NCBI GenBank assembly: GCA_964575715.1
Contig: CAZNSG010000248.1
Span: forward strand, 1-27,218
DNA length: 27,218 nucleotides
Direction: 5' to 3'
From: PNAI01 sp964575715
GTDB taxonomy: Bacteria > Pseudomonadota > Alphaproteobacteria > Rhizobiales > Xanthobacteraceae
Part shown: one piece after another, positions 8,194 to 15,177 of the stretch
Layout of the letters: each line of letters starts with the position of its first letter
Position numbering within the stretch: the stretch's first letter is position 1
The notes under the pieces: generated by a model
The model's database searches: none
The model's input: the letters and a program-made list of their open reading frames with translations, nothing else
What the model was told of the DNA's origin: nothing
Program-made: the position numbers and the translations under genes

Positions 8194-8946
8194 TCAGCCG
8201 CCGGGCGCGCCGCCTTGGCTCCGGGCGGGTGGCGGCATCAGCGCGATCTCCGCGATCAACTTCTTGATGATCGCCTGGCCGAAGGAATTGAAATCCTCCG
8301 CCACGATCACGAACGCACCCGGTCCGCCGATCACGTTATCTTGGTAGTACTTGGCGAGCCCGCCGGGCGGGTTGGTGTGATCGGGATTCCAGGCCAGCGG
8401 CCGCTCGCTCAAGATCACGAGGCCATTGATGGTGACCCCTTTGGCCACTGCGTCGTCGCGTGCGGCCTTAACATCGCGGCCGGAGTTGCTGGTACCGTCG
8501 CCCGATACATCGATGGTTCGCCGTTCTGTTTGGTAGGGCGCTTGGTCAAGCAGATTCATGGCGAAATCGATCGCACCGCTGATCGATGTGCGCTCGGCAA
8601 ACGAACGCGGTAATTCCAACAGATGATCGCCAAATTTGCGGGCCGAGTCAGAGCCGTCGATCACCATCCAGTCGACCAGCAGCTTCTGTGCGGTTACTCC
8701 CGACCATTCGACAAAGCACACGGCGATGCGCTGATGGCGGCCCGAGCTGATGGCAGCGAGGACGCGCTTGTCCGATAGCGCTGCAATGTATCCTTCGCGC
8801 TGCAGCTTGAACTTCGTCTGATCCATGCTGCGCGACACGTCGGCGGCCAGCACAAGCAGAAGATCGACCCGCTCGGCGGCGCGCGCAAGCGGGGCTAGCA
8901 AGATCAAGGTGGCCAGCGCCACGACGATTCGGATTGATCGAATCAT
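8194..8946 (-). CDS. DUF1194 / von Willebrand factor A-like secreted protein
   Basis: This exported protein of about 250 residues has a signal peptide (hydrophobic 5-22, likely cut after ARA) and a VWA-like fold. The metal-binding MIDAS start is DVSRS (36-40), and the later TSISGAIDFA and IDVSGDGTSNSG segments supply the other MIDAS positions, so metal binding looks possible. Overall this is the DUF1194 family, common in rhizobia, with no established function. I chose the ATG at 8944-8946 because AAGGA lies 6 nt upstream; the frame is open to 8973 but those Met codons lack a site. A short Pro/Gly-rich tail closes the protein. It is monocistronic as far as can be seen. Confidence 0.85.
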   Translation of the reverse strand: MIRSIRIVVALATLILLAPLARAAERVDLLLVLAADVSRSMDQTKFKLQREGYIAALSDKRVLAAISSGRHQRIAVCFVEWSGVTAQKLLVDWMVIDGSDSARKFGDHLLELPRSFAERTSISGAIDFAMNLLDQAPYQTERRTIDVSGDGTSNSGRDVKAARDDAVAKGVTINGLVILSERPLAWNPDHTNPPGGLAKYYQDNVIGGPGAFVIVAEDFNSFGQAIIKKLIAEIALMPPPARSQGGAPGG

Positions 8947-9042
8947 GAGCATTCCTTGCACAACGGCCAACAATACTAGCCGATTCCAATTTGCGGAGTA
9001 ATCGGGGGCAAGTGAAATAAATGCCCGTCGTCTTGCGCCAGA

Positions 9043-10182
9043 TCAATGCTTAACACGTACGCCCAGGCGCACCAGGCGCGGCAAGACTTCGTCGCAGAAA
9101 TACGGCACTTCATTGAGATAATTGACGAATGAAATGGCTATTCCCGCCATGCCGGCCTTGCTGATATTCGCTAGTTCCTCCGCCACACGGTCGGGCGTGC
9201 CCACGAACGGGTAGCCGCCAATCGCGTTGGCGGCGAAATATTGCCGCTTGGCCGCGAATTCCTCCGCCGAGACGGTTTGCGGCGTGATGTGCTTGAGCGC
9301 CAGCATGCCCTCGACCGCGCCCCAGTCGGCATTCTCGATTATGGCATGGCGATAATAGTCCTCCGCCGCGCTCTGGCTCGGGCGGCATATCACCTGGCCG
9401 ACCGTATAGACCGCAATGTCGCGGTCATAGCCGCGCGCCTGGTCTTTGACCTCCGCAACCTTTTTCGCGTTTGCTTCCATCGAGGTCCGGGAGGCGGAGG
9501 TGGCGGTGAAAAACGCGTCGCAGTTGCGCAGGGCAAATGCCTGTCCGGTCGGCGTGGTGCCGGCATTCATGATGATCGGGCGCGTGCCGCCATAGGGCTT
9601 TGGAAACGCCTTCACGCCGGAGAGGGTAAAGAATTTTCCTGCGAATTCGAACGCATCGGGCTCGGACCATGCCTGCTTGACGATGGTGAGCCATTCTTCG
9701 GCAAACTCATAGCGCGTCTCGTGGTCGCGCTGCTTGACTCCAAACATTTCGAACTCGCCTTCATTCCAGCCCGCAACAAGATTGAGCCCGAAGCGGCCTT
9801 GGCCCACATGGTCGGCGGTTACAAACTCCTTGGCGGCGATGAGCGGATGGAACAGCGGCGCGTGCACCGTGCCGAACACGGTGATGCGCTTGGTCGCGGC
9901 CAAGAGGCCGGTGGCCCAGGTGACGGTCTCGAGCGTTGCGCCATGAAAGTCGGTCTCCCCGCCATAGCCCTTCCAGCGCCCGATCGGCAGCATGAAGTCG
10001 ATCCCGGCTGCCTCCGCCATCTGCGCCAGGCGCAGGCACTCGGGCCAGTTCGCCTGCCAGCGCTCCGGCACTTTGGTGGCCGAGCGGCCGGAGGAGCAGT
10101 TCGCGCCGAACAGCCCGATTTTGAGCGCATTGCCGCCGCGCATGGCAAGGCGATCGGGCATCGATGCGGTACGGTCCAGCAA
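9043..10182 (-). CDS. LLM-class flavin-dependent monooxygenase
   Basis: This 379-residue cytoplasmic enzyme of the bacterial luciferase-like fold uses reduced FMN and oxygen. Typical segments are LAQMAEAAGIDFMLPIGRW, the TLETVTWATGLLAATKRI helix, GRFGLNLVAGWNEGEFEMFG (the flavin phosphate region), and RPIIMNAGTTPTGQAFA. The sequence is closest in style to the SsuD/SfnG/RutA group, which cleaves C-S bonds or opens pyrimidine rings; which substrate it takes cannot be read from sequence. Translation most likely starts at TTG (complement of 10180-10182), since AGGGAG sits 6 nt upstream; an ATG seven codons later is the alternative. It lies 21 nt after the Mur-ligase gene and is probably cotranscribed. 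No dedicated flavin reductase gene is nearby. Confidence 0.88.
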   Translation of the reverse strand: MLDRTASMPDRLAMRGGNALKIGLFGANCSSGRSATKVPERWQANWPECLRLAQMAEAAGIDFMLPIGRWKGYGGETDFHGATLETVTWATGLLAATKRITVFGTVHAPLFHPLIAAKEFVTADHVGQGRFGLNLVAGWNEGEFEMFGVKQRDHETRYEFAEEWLTIVKQAWSEPDAFEFAGKFFTLSGVKAFPKPYGGTRPIIMNAGTTPTGQAFALRNCDAFFTATSASRTSMEANAKKVAEVKDQARGYDRDIAVYTVGQVICRPSQSAAEDYYRHAIIENADWGAVEGMLALKHITPQTVSAEEFAAKRQYFAANAIGGYPFVGTPDRVAEELANISKAGMAGIAISFVNYLNEVPYFCDEVLPRLVRLGVRVKH

Positions 10183-10203
10183 AATGCTCTCCCTGGATGA
10201 AAT

Positions 10204-11628
10204 TTAATTCAACGGGAATTTTTCTTCGGCAAACCGCGGAATAGTTTCAATCAGGCCGCCGAGATTACCGGAAGTCAGCAGCAGAATCACGTCGTTTTTT
10301 TCCAGACTTCGGCCGATGTCCGCAAGGGCCGCGGCCGGCTCGCCGATCGCGGCGGCGTCGAAGCCGGCTGTTTTCACCCGTGCGACAATTTCCTCCTGCG
10401 AGAGCTGCGCATGCAAGCCGGCGCCTTGCGCGGCCGGCTCGTAAATAAAGACCTTGGCGGCGCCGGCGAACACATCATCGTACCATGCGAGCGCGCCGCG
10501 GTTGCGCCAGGAAAACGTATGCGGCTCAAACACGACAATCAGCCGCTGGGCGGGGAAATGTTTTTGTATGGCGGAAATGGCGCTCCGGGCTTTTTCATAG
10601 GATGAGCCAAAACCCTCGAAGATCGGGATCGATGTCTTGTCGGACTTGCGGTCGAGCCGGCGCTTGACGCCCTGAAACGACGCAATGCCCGCCGCCAATT
10701 GCTGGGGCGTCAGTAATGCCTTTTCCAGCAGCATGGCGCTCACGCCCACGATGTTCTCGATATTGTGCGCGCCGAGCAGCGAGGTTGCGAGCGGCGCGAC
10801 GAGCTGCTTCTCTCGCATCAAATTAAACGTGGTCTTGTTGCCATAGACGATTTGCTCGGCGTGCCAGCTCGCACCCTGCACGGCATAGAAGACTTTCTTT
10901 CCGGTGTAACGCTCCGCCAGTGTGCGCGCATATGTCTCGCTGTTGTTGGCGATCAGCAGCCCGTCGGGCGGCAGCAGCGCAAGCAGCGCGCGAAACGGCG
11001 CCAGATATTCCTCGTGCGTCGGAAAAATATTGACGTGATCGTGGGTGGCCGAGGTGAGCAAAATATTCTTCGGCCGATAGTGGAGAAATTTCGATCGGTC
11101 ATCCCAATTGGCGGAAGGATATTCGTCGCCTTCGAGCACGAACACGCCGCCTTTGCCGAGGTGGGCATAGGCGTCAAAACCGTTGGTCACCTCGCCGATG
11201 AAGTAGCTGGGGTCCTTGCCGGCGTGCGCAAGGCACCACGCCAGCAGCGCCGTGCAAGTCGATTTGCCGTAGCTGCCGGCCACCACGATGGTATCGGTGC
11301 CTTCGATCAACTCTGCCAGAATGTCGGGAAACGAGCGCACCGGCTTGCCGCTCTCGAATGCCGCGCGTACTTCCTCGTTCTTGTGCGGTACGAGATTGGC
11401 ATTTTTTCCGATGACGATGAAGTCGGCATCCGGCGGGATATGTTCTTTCCTATAGCCCTGCGAAAACGGAATCCCGGCGCGCACCAGATAATCGCTCACC
11501 GGCGGATAAAATCCGTCGTCCGATCCGCTGATCCTGCAACCGAGCTGCCGCAGCAGCAGGGCGGTTGCGCTCATCCCCTTGCCAGCGATCCCGATGAAAT
11601 GAACTTTGTTGATTTTGCCCAAAGCCAT
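10204..11628 (-). CDS. mpl: Mur-ligase family protein, Mpl/MurC-like, divergent active site
   Basis: This 474-residue protein has the three-domain Mur-ligase layout. The N-terminal UDP-binding fold (HFIGIAGKGMSATALL, then GSDDGFYPPVSDYL) is typical of Mpl, which ligates UDP-MurNAc to recycled L-Ala-D-Glu-mDAP. The ATP loop is AGSYGKST (117-124) rather than the usual AGTHGKTT. An acidic LEGDEY (165-170), the GAHNIENIVG motif (286-295) and GVKRRLD (320-326) are conserved. The stretch that in Mpl and MurC reads DDFAHHPT or DYGHHPTE is here FEGFGSSYEKA (337-347), with both His gone. FEPHTFSWRNR (367-377) recalls MurC. It is probably a peptidoglycan-recycling ligase or a sister family with altered substrate, and precedes the flavin monooxygenase gene by 21 nt. 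Confidence 0.8.
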   Translation of the reverse strand: MALGKINKVHFIGIAGKGMSATALLLRQLGCRISGSDDGFYPPVSDYLVRAGIPFSQGYRKEHIPPDADFIVIGKNANLVPHKNEEVRAAFESGKPVRSFPDILAELIEGTDTIVVAGSYGKSTCTALLAWCLAHAGKDPSYFIGEVTNGFDAYAHLGKGGVFVLEGDEYPSANWDDRSKFLHYRPKNILLTSATHDHVNIFPTHEEYLAPFRALLALLPPDGLLIANNSETYARTLAERYTGKKVFYAVQGASWHAEQIVYGNKTTFNLMREKQLVAPLATSLLGAHNIENIVGVSAMLLEKALLTPQQLAAGIASFQGVKRRLDRKSDKTSIPIFEGFGSSYEKARSAISAIQKHFPAQRLIVVFEPHTFSWRNRGALAWYDDVFAGAAKVFIYEPAAQGAGLHAQLSQEEIVARVKTAGFDAAAIGEPAAALADIGRSLEKNDVILLLTSGNLGGLIETIPRFAEEKFPLN

Positions 11629-11700
11629 CGAACCGGCAGTCTTCTAAAATTCGGTGTGTGACGAAAAATGCTAGCAAACGGCTCGTATGGCCGTAAGTTT

Positions 11701-12552
11701 TTATCCCGCGCGGCGTAGCGCGACACGCTGCATGAAATCGACGAACACGCGCGCGATCTCGTCCTCGTAGGGCGCCCATTCCTCGAATGGGATGAGCGCC
11801 ACGTCTTGGTCGGCGATGGGCAGTTGATGCAATTGGCAGTTCGGGATCAACTTTGCCGCTGTGCGCCCGCTCGCCGACGAATGCGTATTGTCGTTGCCGG
11901 GGATCACCACCGTTGGAACCCGGATCGAGCGCAGCTCTGGCTCGCTCACGCCCATGACCGGCAGATGGCCGCCTTCGGAGAATTGCTCGCGCCAGCGCGA
12001 CATGACTTCAATATAACGCTTGGGATCCATGCTCATGAGCCGCGTGCGATTTGCCGGGTTGGCCGCAATGCGCTCGCGGTACTGTTCGGTCGCGCACACG
12101 GCCGCCATGCCGCCCTGCTCGGCGACGCGGATGAACTGGCCATAGTAATTTTCCGGCAGCCGGGCGGCCGCGAACGCCCCGCCGGTGACGCGAAACAGCA
12201 ATAGCCCGCGTACCGCTTGCGGGTGGCGCAGATAGAGGCGGATCGACATGCGCGCGCCCGCGGACGAGCCGCCGATGAAGGCGGGCAGCGCCGCTTGCTG
12301 CGCGAGCAGTTCATACAGATCGTCGATCCAGAGCGACTCCTCAGCTTCCTCGCCTTCGATCAGAATATCGGAGGCGCCGGTATTGCGCCGATCATGCAGG
12401 AAGACGCGAAAGCCGGCGGCCGCGATCCGGCGGGCGAGCGGCAGGAATTCGTGATGCGCGCGCCGCCCGCCAGGGGTGAGCGCGAGCCAGGGGCCGTGCT
12501 CGCCGATGATTTCATAGGCGAGATTGACTCCGCGAACCTTTGCGATCGGCAT
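11701..12552 (-). CDS. Alpha/beta-hydrolase fold protein
   Basis: This 283-residue cytoplasmic protein begins PIAKVRGVNLAYEIIGEHGP, a classic start for the family. The oxyanion loop TPGGRRAHHE follows, then FLHDRRNTGAS. The nucleophile elbow is G-S-S97-A-G in FIGGSSAGAR. Candidate acid and base positions lie in IPGNDNTHSSASG and the later region around HQLPIADQDV; the catalytic His is not certain. The lid region (about 120-200) is long. Substrate unknown; epoxide, ester or C-C hydrolases all share this layout. It is upstream of the Mur-ligase gene on the same strand (72 bp gap), and its own start at ATG 12550-12552 has only a weak ribosome site. Confidence 0.85.
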   Translation of the reverse strand: MPIAKVRGVNLAYEIIGEHGPWLALTPGGRRAHHEFLPLARRIAAAGFRVFLHDRRNTGASDILIEGEEAEESLWIDDLYELLAQQAALPAFIGGSSAGARMSIRLYLRHPQAVRGLLLFRVTGGAFAAARLPENYYGQFIRVAEQGGMAAVCATEQYRERIAANPANRTRLMSMDPKRYIEVMSRWREQFSEGGHLPVMGVSEPELRSIRVPTVVIPGNDNTHSSASGRTAAKLIPNCQLHQLPIADQDVALIPFEEWAPYEDEIARVFVDFMQRVALRRAG

Positions 12553-12606
12553 GCGCTTTTCCCCCTCGCTGCAGCGGCGGCGAGCTTACAGCAACTCTCT
12601 CCACTC

Positions 12607-12773
12607 GTCATTCCGGCCGAGCCGCGCCCCAAGTCGGCCTTGGCCGACTTGGGCTCATTTCAAATCCGATCTCGGGTAAACCCGAGATCGGTGCGGCGAG
12701 GGCCGGAATCCATATCCACCGACCGTGATTATGGATTCCGGGCTCGGGGCTTACGCCCGTGCCCCGGAATGAC
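12607..12773. repeat. Large palindromic repeat carrying a twin-palindrome unit
   Basis: The outer ends are GTCATTCCGG and CCGGAATGAC. Inside are two perfect 26-bp palindromes: 12628-12653 (arm CCCAAGTCGGCC, centre TT) and 12666-12691 (arm CCGATCTCGGGT, centre AA), 12 nt apart. An internal inverted pair GGAATCCATA/TATGGATTCC is shared with the element at 21966-22146, so the two are the same family. No gene lies in 12553-12850. Confidence 0.85.
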
Positions 12774-12850
12774 GAGGCAGAATTTATTCGGATTAGTTTC
12801 AACCCGAATTGGGCAAGTCGAAGAACGAATATTTTTCATTCGCGATTCCT

Positions 12851-13153
12851 TTACTTCGCTTTTTCTATTTTTATCACCGTGAATAGCCCATTGACGCGTT
12901 CAACATCGAACTTCACCTTGTCGCCCGCCTTGACCGCCTTGAGCATCGCAGCGTCCTGCACGCGGAACACCATGTTCATGGAATCCATGTCGAATTTCTT
13001 GATCGGCCCATGCCGGATCGTGATCTTGCCCGCGGATGCATCGATCTTGGTCACTTGTCCGTCAATCATCTCGGTCTGAGCGCCAGCCGTGTGCAGCGGA
13101 GCAACGGTCAAGAAAGCGAGAAGGCCGGCGAGAAGGAAGAGGGTTTTACGCAT
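12851..13153 (-). CDS. CusF-like periplasmic copper-binding protein
   Basis: This 100-residue protein has a signal peptide (about 1-25, cut near AGA-QT) and a small OB-fold domain. GQVTKIDASAGKITIRHGPI and FDMDSMNMVFRV match CusF, the periplasmic chaperone that hands Cu(I)/Ag(I) to efflux machinery. The metal ligands align as H48, M59 and M61. The Trp that caps the metal in E. coli CusF is replaced by M56, giving a possible His/three-Met site. It is the last gene of the copper cluster, 31 bp after the cupredoxin gene. The ATG has AAAGGAGAACC upstream as a strong ribosome site. Confidence 0.88.
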   Translation of the reverse strand: MRKTLFLLAGLLAFLTVAPLHTAGAQTEMIDGQVTKIDASAGKITIRHGPIKKFDMDSMNMVFRVQDAAMLKAVKAGDKVKFDVERVNGLFTVIKIEKAK

Positions 13154-13184
13154 TACGGTTCTCCTTTGTCCACGATGACATCGC

Positions 13185-13691
13185 CTACTTCACGATAACC
13201 TTTCCGGTCATGCCGGCTTCGCGATGACCGGGGATCAGACAGCCATATTCAAACTCTCCAGCCTTGGTGAATCGCCAAATAATCTCGCCTGACTTGTTGG
13301 GGGACAGTTGTATGGCGTTGGGATCGTCGTGCTCCATGTGCGGGTTTTTCTTCATTTCCTCAGCGTGTTTAATATTCTCCCCGGTCGACGCCAGGATGAA
13401 TTCGTGATTGAGAAGGCCGATATTCTTCAGCTTAAAGCGGATTTGCTCGCCTTTATTGATGACGAGCTTCTCGGGCCTAAACATCATCTTCCCTTCCCCC
13501 TCCTGCATAGTAATTTCAATTGTGCGGGAGGGTTTCTTCGGATTGCCTGGTTCGCCGGCAGTGAATGTTATGAGCTGGTTATTTTTGGGCTTGTCATGCG
13601 CGTAGCCAGGAGTCGGCAGGCCGACCAGGGCCGAAATCGATACCGTGGCTAGCAACGCTGCGATTGGTGCAATAACAGTACGCTTCGTCAT
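13185..13691 (-). CDS. Plastocyanin-like cupredoxin, periplasmic
   Basis: This 168-residue exported protein has a signal peptide (1-31, ending GYA-HD) and one cupredoxin domain. A full type 1 copper site is visible: H96 in LLNHEFIL, then C151, H156 and M161 in EYGCLIPGHREAGM. A loop with ENIKHAEEMKKNPHMEHDD (105-123) adds extra His and Met residues. The open frame extends upstream, but I start at ATG 13689-13691 because AAAGGAAA precedes it and the signal peptide begins there. It sits 14 nt after the multicopper oxidase stop, so the two are almost certainly cotranscribed. It probably buffers copper or passes electrons to the oxidase; it resembles CopI-type copper-tolerance cupredoxins. Confidence 0.9.
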   Translation of the reverse strand: MTKRTVIAPIAALLATVSISALVGLPTPGYAHDKPKNNQLITFTAGEPGNPKKPSRTIEITMQEGEGKMMFRPEKLVINKGEQIRFKLKNIGLLNHEFILASTGENIKHAEEMKKNPHMEHDDPNAIQLSPNKSGEIIWRFTKAGEFEYGCLIPGHREAGMTGKVIVK

Positions 13692-13705
13692 GGTGGTTTT
13701 TCCTT

Positions 13706-15097
13706 TCAGTGGTGGCTGCGGGTTGCGGGTTTGGTGCCAGGCTTGACGACTTTGACCTCGATGCTCCGGCGCATGCTCGGGGCTTCGCTGCGCCGTGGCG
13801 CGTCTTTCGCGTTCGTATTGGCAACCTCGTAGGCGACGGTGCCTTGCGGGTGCGTGTACCAACCCGGATCTTTGTAATCGTTAGCGGCTATTCCCTCGCG
13901 CACTTTGACGACCGAGAACATTCCGCCCATCTCCAGCGGCCCGAATTGCCCGAAGCCGGTCATCATTGGCAACGTGTTGTCGGGCATCGCCATTTCCATC
14001 TCGCCCATCTCCGCCATGCCGGCCGAGCCCATCGGCATGTAGTCCCCCGCGAGCTTGCCGATAGATTTGGCGAGATCGCGCTTCTGCACGCCGATGAAGT
14101 TCTTCACGTTGTGGCCCATGGCGTTCATGGTGTGGGGCGACTTGTGGCAATGGATCGCCCAGTCGCCCGGCTCGTCGGCCTTGAATTCGAAGGCGCGCAT
14201 GGCGCCGACCGGGATATCGATCGTCACTTCCGGCCAACGCGCGCTCTCCGGAACCCAGCCGCCATCGGTGCAGGTGACCGCGAAGTCGTAGCCGTGCATG
14301 TGGATCGGATGGTTGGTCATGGTGAGATTGCCCATGCGCACACGCACGCGGTCGCCCTTGCGCACCACAAGATGATCGATGCCAGGAAAGGCGCGGCTGT
14401 TCCAGGTCCATAAGTTGAAGTCGAGCATGGTCATCACCTTCGGCATGTAGCTGCCGGGATCGATGTCGTAGGCGTTGAGCAGAAACACGAAATCGCGGTC
14501 GACGCGCATGAACCGGGGATCGCGCGGATGGATGACGAAAAAACCCATCATGCCCATGGCCATCTGCACCATCTCGTCGGCGTGCGGGTGATACATGAAG
14601 GTTCCGCTCTTTTTCAGAACGAACTCGTAGACGAAGGTCTTGCCGGGCTTGATGTGCGGCTGGGTAAGCCCGCCGACGCCGTCCATGCCGTTGGGCAGCA
14701 GCATGCCGTGCCAGTGCACGGTCGTGTGCTCGGGCAGCTTGTTGGTGACAAAGATGCGCACCTTGTCGCCCTCGACCGCCTCGATCGTCGGCCCCGGCGA
14801 CTGGCCGTTATAGCCCCATAGGTGCGCCTTCATGCCCGGTGCGATCTCGCGCACCACCGGTTCGGCAACGAGATGGAATTCCTTCCAATCGCCGTTCATG
14901 CGCCAGGGCAGCGTCCAGCCGTTGAGCGTGACCACCGGCTGATATTGCGGTCCGCTCGCAGGAAACAGCGGCGGCTGCATGGCCGTCGTGCTGGTCGTTG
15001 GCGCCTCAGGTATTCCCTGAGCCTGCACGCGTCCGCTCACCGCGCTGGCGCTGGCAAGCACCGCCGCCGAGCCGATAAATCCTCTACGCGAAAGCAT
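13706..15097 (-). CDS. Two-domain multicopper oxidase with Met-rich C-terminal tail
   Basis: This 463-residue exported enzyme starts MLSRRGFIGSAAVLA, a twin-arginine signal. Only two cupredoxin domains are seen. Domain 1 (about 80-192) carries HWH (128-130) and HPH (170-172). Domain 2 (about 220-337) carries HPIHMH (263-268) and HCHKSPHTMNAM (316-327), which gives the type 1 ligands with an axial Met and completes the trinuclear cluster. After the second domain comes a Met-rich stretch (about 353-393: MPMGSAGMAEMGEMEMAM and onward) and a 70-residue tail. The likely role is periplasmic Cu(I) oxidation. The start is set by AGGAG 7 nt before ATG 15095-15097; the frame is open further upstream. 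The next gene in transcription order, the cupredoxin, follows after 14 nt. Confidence 0.92.
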   Translation of the reverse strand: MLSRRGFIGSAAVLASASAVSGRVQAQGIPEAPTTSTTAMQPPLFPASGPQYQPVVTLNGWTLPWRMNGDWKEFHLVAEPVVREIAPGMKAHLWGYNGQSPGPTIEAVEGDKVRIFVTNKLPEHTTVHWHGMLLPNGMDGVGGLTQPHIKPGKTFVYEFVLKKSGTFMYHPHADEMVQMAMGMMGFFVIHPRDPRFMRVDRDFVFLLNAYDIDPGSYMPKVMTMLDFNLWTWNSRAFPGIDHLVVRKGDRVRVRMGNLTMTNHPIHMHGYDFAVTCTDGGWVPESARWPEVTIDIPVGAMRAFEFKADEPGDWAIHCHKSPHTMNAMGHNVKNFIGVQKRDLAKSIGKLAGDYMPMGSAGMAEMGEMEMAMPDNTLPMMTGFGQFGPLEMGGMFSVVKVREGIAANDYKDPGWYTHPQGTVAYEVANTNAKDAPRRSEAPSMRRSIEVKVVKPGTKPATRSHH

Positions 15098-15128
15098 GAT
15101 CGTTCTCCTGTCGTCGTTCTTCTTGTTT

Positions 15129-15177
15129 GAGCATGATCTTTTCCGAAAACCGGTTCCCACTTTTCGGGATCATGCTC
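15129..15177. repeat. 49-bp dispersed repeat, copy 2
   Basis: It matches the copy at 8107-8155 at 48 of 49 positions. It lies between the TolC-like gene and the multicopper oxidase gene, and its last base is part of the TAG stop of the TolC-like gene (15177-15179). It may have arrived at, or even created, that gene end. Confidence 0.85.
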
